Of a DNA stretch of 64,000 nucleotides, positions 1 through 10,615 are shown piece by piece (the stretch's first letter is position 1; each line of letters starts with the position of its first letter). Source of the stretch: Tepidimonas fonticaldi (GTDB taxonomy: Bacteria > Pseudomonadota > Gammaproteobacteria > Burkholderiales > Burkholderiaceae_C). A program made the position numbers and the translations under genes. The stretch spans positions 62,001 through 126,000 of the forward strand of contig NZ_VJOO01000001.1 in assembly GCF_007556755.1 (NCBI RefSeq), given 5' to 3'. The notes beneath the pieces were generated by a model, which was not told the origin of the DNA, searched no databases, and was given only the letters and a program-made list of their open reading frames with translations.

Positions 1-1342
1 CATTGCGGTATCGAAGTTGAAGAATTGCGAGGGCACTAAAGTTCTCGCTGTGCACCAGCAGGCCATCCATTTTGTCCTCCACGGCTTCGAGTTTCTCTAG
101 AAGCCGTGTGGTGAGGTCGGCGTCGAAATGCCGCGTGTCCACCATCAGCGTCGGATGCGCCTTCAGAAACTCCACCGTCAGCGGCACGCTATATCCCGGC
201 GTCGTCAGGTCGCCCTTGATTTCATCAATCGCACACAGCCGCACCCATTCCTCGCGTTGAGCGTCATTGGCGGCTATCTCCGGATAGAACTCCTCCGGAA
301 TCACACCCAGCCGGATGCAATAGCTGGTCTCGACGACAAACTTCTTCTTCAGCCACAGCTTCTTCTGGAAGTCTTCCAGCTGCGCCAGGAAGTCGATGAT
401 CTTGTGCGCGATGCGGCGGATGACCTTGATCTTGGACAGGTACTGCTCGACGCGCGGTGCGGTTTCGTTTTCCACGTCGTCGAGGTGCATGACCTCGTTC
501 TTGATGTAGAAGTCCAGCTCGCGCCGCAGAAAGCCGCCCAGGTCCTTGTGGATGAAGTAGTCGAAGGTGTTGCGGGCGGTGTAGCGGTCCAGATGCACGC
601 GCAGCCGGGTGTTCTCCGAGGCCGTGCCGTCGGCGCGCACGTGCTTCCCGCCCAGGACCTTGATCCAGTCGGCCAGCGCCGGGTCGTCGAGGGCAAGGAT
701 CGCCGCCTCGGCCTCGGCGTTCAGGTCCTTCTGCTTGGCCAGATCGGGCGCGTAGGTGAAGCGAATCACCAGTTCGCCGTCCTCGATGGCCGCAAAGGGC
801 GCCGGGGCCAGCCGGAAGCGGCGCTCCTTGCCGGCCTGTTCCTTGACGTTGCCGTGCTCGCCCTCGGCGGCGTCCACGAGCCTGAAGTGGACGCGCATGG
901 GGTTCCGTTCGTCCTCCGGGCGCAGGCGGAAGGCGTAGTCGCGGAAGCTTTCGCTGGTCTTGATGTAGTACTGGTCCGCGTTGGCCCAGTGGAGCTTGAC
1001 CTCCTCGCCCTCGTAGGGGATGGCGTAGACGCCGGGCTTGTAGACGCGCTTGCTGAGGAAGTCGCCCTCGGAGTAGTAGCGGCGGAAGAAACTGTAGAGG
1101 TGGTCGTAGACCTCGGCTTCCAGCGCCCCGGTGGCCAGTTCCTTCTCCAGTTCGGCCTTGTCGGCGGTGCGGTACTGGGCGAACGCCTGCTTCACCTGCG
1201 GCAGCAGGTCCTTGTCCAGGAACTGCGTCACCTCCGCACTCCGGGCGTGCAGGATGCGGTAGATGCCGAAGTCCAGTTCCGGCTGGTCGAGCTGGAACAG
1301 CTCCTTGAGCAGGGTTTTCAGCTTTTCGTATTTCTGGCTCAT
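1..1342 (-). CDS. Site-specific DNA-methyltransferase (adenine-type), N-terminal part, cut by window edge
   Basis: The reading frame is open without a stop from the ATG at 1342 to the left edge, about 447 residues, so the gene continues outside the window. It begins MSQKYEKLKTLLKELFQLDQ, and the last residues in view read GLLVHSENFSALAILQLRY. In Mod-type adenine methyltransferases a segment of this kind lies directly before the DPPY catalytic motif, so the catalytic domain should start just past the edge. The ~420-residue N-terminal part is lysine- and acid-rich and mostly helical in character; I recognise no other domain in it. The gene starts 43 bases after the helicase stop on the same strand, so it is probably the third gene of a regulator-helicase-methylase operon. 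Inferred role: self-DNA modification in a phage-defence cassette. It is truncated by the window, not a pseudogene. Family assignment rests on the C-terminal motif and context. Confidence 0.8.
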   Translation of the reverse strand, partial: MSQKYEKLKTLLKELFQLDQPELDFGIYRILHARSAEVTQFLDKDLLPQVKQAFAQYRTADKAELEKELATGALEAEVYDHLYSFFRRYYSEGDFLSKRVYKPGVYAIPYEGEEVKLHWANADQYYIKTSESFRDYAFRLRPEDERNPMRVHFRLVDAAEGEHGNVKEQAGKERRFRLAPAPFAAIEDGELVIRFTYAPDLAKQKDLNAEAEAAILALDDPALADWIKVLGGKHVRADGTASENTRLRVHLDRYTARNTFDYFIHKDLGGFLRRELDFYIKNEVMHLDDVENETAPRVEQYLSKIKVIRRIAHKIIDFLAQLEDFQKKLWLKKKFVVETSYCIRLGVIPEEFYPEIAANDAQREEWVRLCAIDEIKGDLTTPGYSVPLTVEFLKAHPTLMVDTRHFDADLTTRLLEKLEAVEDKMDGLLVHSENFSALAILQLRYRN

Positions 1343-1385
1343 TGCGTGGTGGTCCTGTTGAATCGTTGGCGGGCGCGTCGCTTCG

Positions 1386-4272
<2,887 letters not shown>

Positions 4273-4286
<14 letters not shown>

Positions 4287-5130
4287 CGAGCACCTCCCTG
4301 TTCAGGAGCACGATCTGCTGGTCCGCCGGGCTCCGGGTGGACGGGTCAGTGTCCAGCCCGAGACGCTTGAGCGTGTAATAGAGCAGGGCCTTGCGGACGC
4401 TGATGCTGGCCTTGCCGTCGCGCATGCCGTAGTCCAGCGCCACCACTTTCTTCTGTGCTTCAGACAGTCCCGGGTGCGGGCCGATTTCCAGCGTGATGTG
4501 CGTGTGCCAGTCGGCATCCTGGCCGGGGTCCGCGTCACTGGGGCGGCTGTCCCGGATGCCGAGGATGCGCGCCAGCAGGAAGTCCTTGAAGCATTGGTCG
4601 GTGAAGCACCAGGCCCGCGCGTGCCAGCGGAAACCATCGAATGCGATGGCATGGGGCGCGATCCAGCGCCAGCGTGGGGCAGGGCTGGAAAGCGACTGGT
4701 ACTCGACTTCGATGGCCAGTCTGCTGTGAACGGCCTGGAGCACGGTGCGCAGGTGGCCGGCGTCGATGCCCCGGGCGGGACTGGGGACCGTATCGAAGGC
4801 CGGCATCTGGCCGATCCAAGTTTCCTCCTGCGTGACGATGCCGTCGGAGATCGACCGCAATTGGGACAGGTAGCTGGCCGGGTCCGGTTTCAGAAACAGG
4901 GGCTCGAAGCAGTCGCCCCGAACGTAGGTGCGGGCGCTCTTGTCGTAGACCATGTTGCCCGGCGCCATGCCGAGGTAGCGGTTCAGGTCGGTGGATGCCT
5001 GGTTGATCGAGATCCCGAAGGCGGCCATCAGGTCGCCGCGGTTGACATGGCCTTCCCAGAACAGCCGGAACTCGATGAACTCGAGTCGGCGCTCGATGCC
5101 CCACCGAACGCGACGTTGCGCTGCCCCCAC
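4273..5130 (-). CDS. WYL-domain transcriptional regulator (BrxR/CapW-like)
   Basis: 285 residues with a GTG start; an in-frame stop lies 15 bases further upstream, so the start is well bounded. The N-terminal part is a winged helix: IEFRLFWEGHVNRGDLMAAF followed by GISINQASTDLNRYL (about residues 18-53) matches the BrxR/CapW type. The middle part (about 125-200) is a WYL-like ligand-sensing beta domain, with IEVEYQSLSSP and WHARAWCFTD, and a C-terminal extension follows. BrxR/CapW proteins are homodimeric repressors that sit first in BREX, CBASS and other defence operons. Here it precedes the helicase with a 14-base overlap, so it is likely an autorepressor of the cassette. A short inverted repeat lies in its presumed promoter at 5173-5185. 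Confidence 0.85.
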
Positions 5131-5162
5131 CCTTGCACCCCAGTATCATGACCCACATCGGA

Positions 5163-5185
5163 ATTGTATTCGACCAGTTTCTGGT
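5163..5185 (-). promoter_or_regulatory. Putative WYL-regulator promoter with inverted-repeat operator
   Basis: On the minus strand a TACAAT hexamer (5168-5163) lies 32 bases before the GTG start of the WYL gene. Directly upstream, where the -35/-10 spacer would be, is the perfect inverted repeat ACCAG-TTT-CTGGT (5173-5185). An operator inside the promoter spacer would suit autorepression by the BrxR-like protein. No convincing -35 hexamer is seen, so the call is tentative. Confidence 0.3.
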
Positions 5186-5261
5186 TGGTTTGTAAAGGGA
5201 GGAGGCTGCGGCAGGTGGCCCAGCGTCGTGGGGGTGAGGGCGGTGGTGCAGTCAGTGAGTT

Positions 5262-5282
5262 ATGGTATTTTTCATGGTATTT
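5262..5282. repeat. 9-bp direct repeat in an AT-rich intergenic patch
   Basis: ATGGTATTT occurs twice, at 5262-5270 and 5274-5282, inside an AT-rich patch (about 5255-5345) between the defence cassette and the paiB-like gene. The patch contrasts with the GC-rich DNA around it and may be the seam between island and core DNA or a promoter region for the plus-strand genes. No open frame is supported here. Confidence 0.4.
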
Positions 5283-5379
5283 GATGCAAAGCGTCTTAGT
5301 AACCTATTGATCTATATGAGATTAAAGCGTAAATTGATGTTCGAGTGGGAGAGCGCCGCTCGCGGACACGGCGCCGATC

Positions 5380-6027
5380 ATGTACCTGCCCGCACCGTTT
5401 CGCTCGGATGACCCGGCCATCGCGGCCGAGCTGATGCGCGCGCATCCGTTCGCCAGCCTGATCAGCACGGACGATGACGGACTGCCTTTCGTGACGCACT
5501 TGCCGCTGCACCTGCAGGCGCGTGCGGACGGCTGGGTGTTGCTGGGGCATGTCGCCAAGGCCAATCCGCATGCGCGCTACCTGCAGGCGCGGCCGACGGC
5601 GTTGGCGACGTTTTTGGGGCCGCACGCCTACCTGTCGCCGTCGGTCTATCCGGACCGACAGCGCGTGCCGACGTGGAACTATCTGGCCGTGCATTGCACG
5701 GTGCAGGCGACGCTGCTGGCCGAACCGCGGGACAAGGACGTGCTGCTCAAGCACCTGATCGGTGAGCACGAGCCTGCGTACGCCGAGCAGTGGCGCTCGA
5801 TGGACCCGTCTTACACGGAAAAGATGCTGGCCGGCATCGCGGCCTTCGAGTTGCGCGTGCTGCGCTGGCAGTGCAAGCTCAAGCTCAACCAACACCGGCC
5901 CGAGTCGCACGCGGCGATGCGCGCCGCGTATGCGCGGGGCGATGCAGGGGCACAGGCGCTGGGCGTCTGGATGGATCGGCTGGGTCTGGCCGCCGGAGCG
6001 CCCACCCCGCCGCCCGATGGGACATGA
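5380..6027 (+). CDS. PaiB-family FMN-binding protein
   Basis: 215 residues beginning MYLPAPFRSDDPAIAAELMR, the usual start of the PaiB/FMN-binding negative transcriptional regulator family (split-barrel flavoprotein fold, about 200-215 residues). Family landmarks are HPFASLIST, the central GPHAYLSPSVYP and WNYLAVHCTVQA, and the C-terminal KLKLNQHRPE. In Bacillus subtilis PaiB is linked to repression of degradative enzymes and sporulation; in proteobacteria the role is unclear, so a regulatory function here is only by family name. Its TGA overlaps the ATG of the next gene (ATGA), so it is translationally coupled to tadA. It is the first plus-strand gene after the defence cassette. Confidence 0.85.
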   Translation: MYLPAPFRSDDPAIAAELMRAHPFASLISTDDDGLPFVTHLPLHLQARADGWVLLGHVAKANPHARYLQARPTALATFLGPHAYLSPSVYPDRQRVPTWNYLAVHCTVQATLLAEPRDKDVLLKHLIGEHEPAYAEQWRSMDPSYTEKMLAGIAAFELRVLRWQCKLKLNQHRPESHAAMRAAYARGDAGAQALGVWMDRLGLAAGAPTPPPDGT

Positions 6028-7070
6028 GCGACACCGACGACCGCTACATGGCCGAGGCGCTGGCGCTGGCCCGGCAGGCAGCCGAGGCCGGCGAGGTGCC
6101 GGTGGGGGCCGTGGTGGTGCATGCCGGGCGCATCGTCGGCCGGGGGTACAACCAGCCGGTGGGCAGCGGCGATCCCACGGCGCATGCCGAAATCGTCGCG
6201 CTGCGCGAGGCCGCACGCACACTGGGCAACTACCGCCTGGACGGCTGCACGCTGTATGTGACGCTGGAGCCGTGCGCCATGTGCGCGCAAGCGGCCTTGC
6301 ACGCGCGGGTGGCCCGCGTGGTCTATGGTGCGGCGGAGCCCCGCACGGGGGCGGTGGGATCGGTCGTGGATCTGTTTGCCCTGCCGGCGCTCAACGCGCA
6401 CACCGCCGTGGTGGCAGGGGTGCAGGCCGAGCCGGCGGCGGCCCTGATGCGGGCCTTTTTCGCCCGCCGGCGCCGCGAGCAGCGGGCCGCCGCCGAGCCG
6501 TTGCGCGAAGACGCGTTGCGCACCCCCACCGCGGCCTTCAAGGCCGTGTGGCAGCGGGCAAGTGCCTGGGGGGTGACACCCCAGGCTTCCCATACGCGCC
6601 AGGATTTGCCCAGTCTGGACGGGCTGCGCTTGCACTGGGTGGATGTGGGGCCATCGGACAGCACGGCGCCGTGGCTTTGTCTGCACGGGCCGCTGGCGTG
6701 GTGGCCGCAATGGGGGCCGTGGCTGCCGCCCCGGCTGGCGCAGGGCGAGCGCTGTTTGGTTCCAGACCTGATCGGCTTTGGCCAGAGCGACAAGCCCAAA
6801 AAGCCCGCGTGGCACAGTCCCGCGCGCCATGCCGCAATCCTGCGCGACTGGCTGGATGCGCTGGCCGTGGACACCTGCCGGCTGGCCCTGGCCCCCGGCG
6901 CGGAAGCCCTGTGGCCCGCGCTGCAAACCGCTCTGGGGCCGCGCGTACGGGATGTGCTCCATGTGCCGGCGGAGGAGCTGCTGCCCCCCGCTGGGGACTG
7001 GCTGGATGCGCCCTTCCCCGATCGCGGTCACCGGGCTGGCCCCCGGGCGCTGACCGGTGCGGCCCGATAA
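6024..7070 (+). CDS. tadA: tRNA adenosine(34) deaminase TadA with C-terminal alpha/beta-hydrolase-like extension
   Basis: 348 residues. Residues 1-160 are a complete TadA deaminase: H54 and E56 (HAE) and C84/C87 (EPCAMC) form the zinc and catalytic site that converts A34 to inosine in tRNA-Arg(ACG). TadA is usually 150-180 residues long; here a further ~180 residues follow. That part resembles the front of a haloalkane-dehalogenase-type alpha/beta hydrolase: LHWVDVGP, WLCLHGPLAWW (oxyanion region) and LVPDLIGFGQSDKP. At the nucleophile elbow, however, the sequence is LALAPGAEALWP, with no HDWG or GxSxG motif, and the remainder is short, so the extension is probably catalytically dead. The start ATG overlaps the previous stop; the TAA stop lies inside a 17-bp palindrome. 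Confidence 0.9.
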   Translation: MSDTDDRYMAEALALARQAAEAGEVPVGAVVVHAGRIVGRGYNQPVGSGDPTAHAEIVALREAARTLGNYRLDGCTLYVTLEPCAMCAQAALHARVARVVYGAAEPRTGAVGSVVDLFALPALNAHTAVVAGVQAEPAAALMRAFFARRRREQRAAAEPLREDALRTPTAAFKAVWQRASAWGVTPQASHTRQDLPSLDGLRLHWVDVGPSDSTAPWLCLHGPLAWWPQWGPWLPPRLAQGERCLVPDLIGFGQSDKPKKPAWHSPARHAAILRDWLDALAVDTCRLALAPGAEALWPALQTALGPRVRDVLHVPAEELLPPAGDWLDAPFPDRGHRAGPRALTGAAR

Positions 7071-7077
7071 TCGGGCC
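7061..7077. repeat. 17-bp perfect palindrome at tadA stop / LD-carboxypeptidase start
   Basis: GGCCCGATAATCGGGCC is a perfect palindrome around a central A. It contains the TAA stop of tadA and ends on the base before the ATG at 7078. It could be a regulator site or simply a small hairpin over the start codon that affects translation of the next gene. Confidence 0.5.
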
Positions 7078-7998
7078 ATGCCCAGTCTGTACATCTACTC
7101 CCCCAGCGGGGCGGTGCGCGACCGCGCCGCCTTTCGGCGCGCCGTGCGCCGCTTGCAGGCCGCCGGCTACGAGGTCGCGGTGGACCCCGCGGCGCTGGCC
7201 CGACACCAACGCTTTGCGGGCGATGACGATGCGCGGCTGGCCGCCATCGAGCGCGCGGCCGCCAGCGGTGCGGACGTGGCGCTGACCACGCGCGGGGGCT
7301 ATGGCCTGACCCGTCTGCTGCCGCGCCTGCCATACGATGCGATCGACGCCGCCGCGCGCCGTGGCATGTCGTGGGTGGGGCTGAGCGATTTCACTGCGTT
7401 TGGCCTGGCTGTGCTGGCCCAGCGCGGGACGGCCACCTGGGCCGGCCCGGCGGTGATGGAGGACTGGGCGGTCGATGCGCCGGACGACATCACCACCGCC
7501 TGTTTCGATGACCTGGCGCAGGGCGTGGGGGAGGGTTCCGGCTGGCGGCTGCCGCTGTCCGACCTGCGGGCGCACCCCGAGCTGGCGGCCGGCTGGCGTG
7601 TGGAAGGCGCCATGCTCTGGGGAGGCAATCTGTCGATCCTGGCCGGGCTGGTGGGTACCCCCTACTTGCCGTCGGTGGATGGCGGATTGCTGTTTTTGGA
7701 GGATGTCGGGGAACACCCCTACCGCATCGAGCGGATGCTGACGCAACTGCTGCTTGCGGGGGTGTTGGGGCGGCAAAAGGCCATCCTGTTGGGCGCGTTC
7801 AACCGCTTTGCGCTCACGCCCCACGACCGGGGGTTCCGGCTCGAGACGGTGGTGGCGTGGTTGCGCGCCCAACTGCCCGGGGTGCCGGTGCTGACCGGGC
7901 TGCCGTTCGGCCATGTGCCGACCAAGGTCGTGCTGCCGGTGGGGCGGCCCGTCGATGCGATGGTCGAGGGCCGCGACGCCTTGTTGTTCTGGGGCTGA
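7078..7998 (+). CDS. LD-carboxypeptidase (peptidase S66 family)
   Basis: 306 residues from the ATG at 7078, right after the palindrome; an upstream in-frame GTG at 7057 would overlap tadA and add seven residues unlike the family. S66 landmarks: start MPSLYIYSPSG, the TTRGGYG loop (about 70-76), the nucleophile serine in VGLSDFTA (S103), then GGNLSILAGLVGTPY, and the histidine in GLPFGHVPTK near the C terminus. These enzymes cleave the L,D bond to the terminal D-Ala of muropeptide tetrapeptides during murein recycling, usually in the cytoplasm (LdcA); no signal peptide is seen. The gene ends 12 bases from the convergent cphA. Confidence 0.9.
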   Translation: MPSLYIYSPSGAVRDRAAFRRAVRRLQAAGYEVAVDPAALARHQRFAGDDDARLAAIERAAASGADVALTTRGGYGLTRLLPRLPYDAIDAAARRGMSWVGLSDFTAFGLAVLAQRGTATWAGPAVMEDWAVDAPDDITTACFDDLAQGVGEGSGWRLPLSDLRAHPELAAGWRVEGAMLWGGNLSILAGLVGTPYLPSVDGGLLFLEDVGEHPYRIERMLTQLLLAGVLGRQKAILLGAFNRFALTPHDRGFRLETVVAWLRAQLPGVPVLTGLPFGHVPTKVVLPVGRPVDAMVEGRDALLFWG

Positions 7999-8017
7999 TC
8001 CGCCGGCCGATCAGGCC
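7993..8017. terminator. Possible bidirectional hairpin between convergent genes
   Basis: CTGATC (7995-8000) pairs with GATCAG (8009-8014), and flanking GG/CC lengthen the stem. The hairpin carries both stop codons, of the LD-carboxypeptidase on plus and of cphA on minus. There is no T-run, so it is a weak terminator candidate. Confidence 0.25.
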
Positions 8018-10596
8018 GCGACCGCGGCCGCCTCCGCCACGCGGCGCGCGATGTGTGCCAGCGCCTCGTCCACCTGATCGATGAGGATCAGGCACAGGTC
8101 GCCGGGCTGCAGGCGCGCCAGCGCCGTGTCGATGGCCAGGAACTCGCCCCGGATGGCGGTGTGCCAGCGGGTCTTGGGCGCGCCTTCGAGGCCCTGCTGC
8201 AGCAGGGCGATGACTTCGCCGTCCGCCCGTCCGCGCTGGCAGGCGTCCTCGAACAGCACCACTTCGTCGAAGACCTGGCCGATCTGGCGGGTTTGGTCCA
8301 CGATGTCCTGGTCGCGCCGATCGCCGGCCGCGCTGATGACTGCGACCCGCTTGCCTGCCGGCAAGGCCTCGGCGGCGCGGCACAGCGCGGCGATCGCATC
8401 CGGGTTGTGACCGTAGTCGGCAATCACCGTGGCGCCGCGGTACTCGAAGCGGTTGAACCGGCCGGGCACGGTGGCGGCGTCGGAGGCAAAGCTCTCCAGT
8501 CCGCGGGCGATGGCATCCCATGGCACCCCGACGGCCCACGCCGCGGCGATGGCGGCCATGGCATTGTCGACCTGAAAGCCCAGCGCCCCGCCATCGGTGA
8601 GCGGGATCTGGGCCAGCGGCAGGCGCACCTGCCAGCCCCCTTCGGCCGCGACGATGTGGCCGTCTTCCACGAACACTACGCGCTTGCCCAGCGCGCGGTG
8701 GGTGGCGATGACCGGGTGGTGCGGCGCGGGGCCGAAATAGGTGATCTGGCCCGGGCAAAAGTCCGCCATGGCCACGCAGTGGGGGTCGGCCGCGTTGAGC
8801 ACGGCCATGCCCCCGGCGGCCACGTTCTGCACGATCACGCGCTTGAGGACGCTCAGGTCCTCCACGGTGGTGATGTAGTTGAGGCCCAGGTGGTCGCCCG
8901 TGCCGATATTGGTGACGACGGCCACCTGGCAGCGGTCGAATGCCAGACCCTCGCGCAGAATGCCCCCGCGGGCGGTCTCCAGCACGGCGGCATCCACATC
9001 GGGGTGGGCGAGCACGCGGCGGGCGCTGCGCGGACCGCTGCAGTCGCCGCTGTCGATTTGCCGGCCGTTGACATACACCCCGTTGGTGTCGGTGAAGCCC
9101 ACGCGCCAGCCGCGCTGCTGCAGCAGGTGCGAGGTCAGGCGCACGGTGGTGGTCTTGCCATTGGTGCCAGTGACGGCGATGACCGGGATGCGCCCGTCCT
9201 CGCCCGGCGCGAACATGTGGTCGATGATGGCCTGCCCGACGTTGCGCCCCTTGCCAAAAGAGGGGCTGAGGTGCATGCGCAGGCCCGGCGCGGCGTTCAC
9301 CTCGACGATGCCGCCGCTTTGCGACTCCAGCGGCTCGACCACGTTTTGGCACACCACGTCCACGCCGCACACGTCCAGCCCCACCGTCATGGCAGCGGCC
9401 ACCGCGCGCTGCGCCACCAGCGGATGCACCTCGTCGGTGACGTCGGTGGCGGTGCCGCCGGTGGACAGGTTGGCGTTGTTGCGCAGCACGACGCGCGCGC
9501 CGCGGGGCGGCACCGAGTCCGGCGTCAGCCCCTGCTGCGCCAGTCGGTCGATGGCGATGTCGTCGAGCCGGATGCGCGTCAGCGGCGTGGCGTGCCCGTC
9601 GCCGCGCCGAGGGTCGGCATTGACCGCGTCCACCAACTGGCGCACGGTGTGCACGCCATCCCCCACGACCAGCGGGGGGTCGCGGCGCGCTGCGGCGACC
9701 AGCTTGCGCCCGACGACCAGCAGCCGAAAATCGATGCCCGGCAAGTAGCGCTCGACCATCACCTCGCTGCCGTAGTGGCTGGCGACTTCGTAGGCGGCCA
9801 GCACCTGCTCGCGCGTCTGGATGTTGACCGTCACGCCCTTGCCCTGATTGCCGTCGCGCGGCTTGACGACGACGGCCCCGCCCAAGGCCTGTGCGGCTCG
9901 CCAGGCGTCCTCGGCGTCGGTAACGGGGCGCCCCAGCGGCACGGGCACGCCGGCCGCGTGCAGCAGTTTTTTCGTCAGCTCCTTGTCCTGCGCGATCGCC
10001 TCGGCAATCGCGCTGGTGGTGTCGCACTCCGCCGCCTGGATGCGGCGCTGCTTGCTGCCCCAACCAAACTGCACCAAACTGCCCGTGGTCAGGCGCCGGA
10101 AGGGGATGCCGCGCGCGACGGCCGCATCGACGATGGAGCCGGTCGAGGGGCCCAGGCGGATGTCCTCGTCCAGTTCTTTCAGCCGGCCGATGGCGGCGGC
10201 CGTGTCGTAGGGCTGGTCGTCGCGCGCCGCCTGCAGCAGCTCCAGGGCCGTGTCGAAGGCCAGACGCCCGACTTCCTCCACGGTGTACTCGACGACGACC
10301 TGGTAGATGCCCGGCTCGGGCGCGGCGATGGTGCGGCTGAAACTCAGCGGGCAGCCGGCGTGGGTCTGCAGCGCCAGGGCGGTGATCTCCAGCGCGTGCG
10401 CCATCGACACCACGCCGTCGGCGGTCGGCTCCGGCAGCATGCCCAGCTCGGGGAAGCGCTGCCGCAGCCGCGCCTCGAAGCCGGCCAGGCGGCGCAGGTC
10501 GGACTCCTCTGGCGTGCAGTGCACGGTCGCTTCGATGGCCGTGTAGCGGCTCCACAGGTTCGGGCCCCGCAGGGCCCGCAGGCGGGTGACGTTCAT
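8011..10596 (-). CDS. cphA: Cyanophycin synthetase CphA (CphA1 type)
   Basis: 861 residues from the ATG at 10596, where MNVTRLRALRGPNLW gives the usual family start; the upstream in-frame extension is not family-like. Order of domains: N-terminal domain (1-~160), ATP-grasp domain with VVKPRDGNQGKGV (about 244-256) and VEVNAAPGLRMH, and a Mur-ligase-like domain with intact P-loop TGTNGKTTT (about 476-484). In CphA the ATP-grasp part adds Asp to the backbone and the Mur-ligase part adds Arg to each Asp side chain, making multi-L-arginyl-poly-L-aspartate, a nitrogen, carbon and energy store. It lies 19 bases downstream of a second synthetase gene on the same strand and next to the associated exporter. 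No cyanophycinase gene is in the window. Confidence 0.95.
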   Translation of the reverse strand: MNVTRLRALRGPNLWSRYTAIEATVHCTPEESDLRRLAGFEARLRQRFPELGMLPEPTADGVVSMAHALEITALALQTHAGCPLSFSRTIAAPEPGIYQVVVEYTVEEVGRLAFDTALELLQAARDDQPYDTAAAIGRLKELDEDIRLGPSTGSIVDAAVARGIPFRRLTTGSLVQFGWGSKQRRIQAAECDTTSAIAEAIAQDKELTKKLLHAAGVPVPLGRPVTDAEDAWRAAQALGGAVVVKPRDGNQGKGVTVNIQTREQVLAAYEVASHYGSEVMVERYLPGIDFRLLVVGRKLVAAARRDPPLVVGDGVHTVRQLVDAVNADPRRGDGHATPLTRIRLDDIAIDRLAQQGLTPDSVPPRGARVVLRNNANLSTGGTATDVTDEVHPLVAQRAVAAAMTVGLDVCGVDVVCQNVVEPLESQSGGIVEVNAAPGLRMHLSPSFGKGRNVGQAIIDHMFAPGEDGRIPVIAVTGTNGKTTTVRLTSHLLQQRGWRVGFTDTNGVYVNGRQIDSGDCSGPRSARRVLAHPDVDAAVLETARGGILREGLAFDRCQVAVVTNIGTGDHLGLNYITTVEDLSVLKRVIVQNVAAGGMAVLNAADPHCVAMADFCPGQITYFGPAPHHPVIATHRALGKRVVFVEDGHIVAAEGGWQVRLPLAQIPLTDGGALGFQVDNAMAAIAAAWAVGVPWDAIARGLESFASDAATVPGRFNRFEYRGATVIADYGHNPDAIAALCRAAEALPAGKRVAVISAAGDRRDQDIVDQTRQIGQVFDEVVLFEDACQRGRADGEVIALLQQGLEGAPKTRWHTAIRGEFLAIDTALARLQPGDLCLILIDQVDEALAHIARRVAEAAAVAA

Positions 10597-10615
10597 GGCG
10601 GCTCGGGCAGCAGTG

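Noticed and set aside
1-1342. Methyltransferase as a pseudogene
   Set aside because: The frame is open to the very edge, and the missing catalytic part is outside the window.
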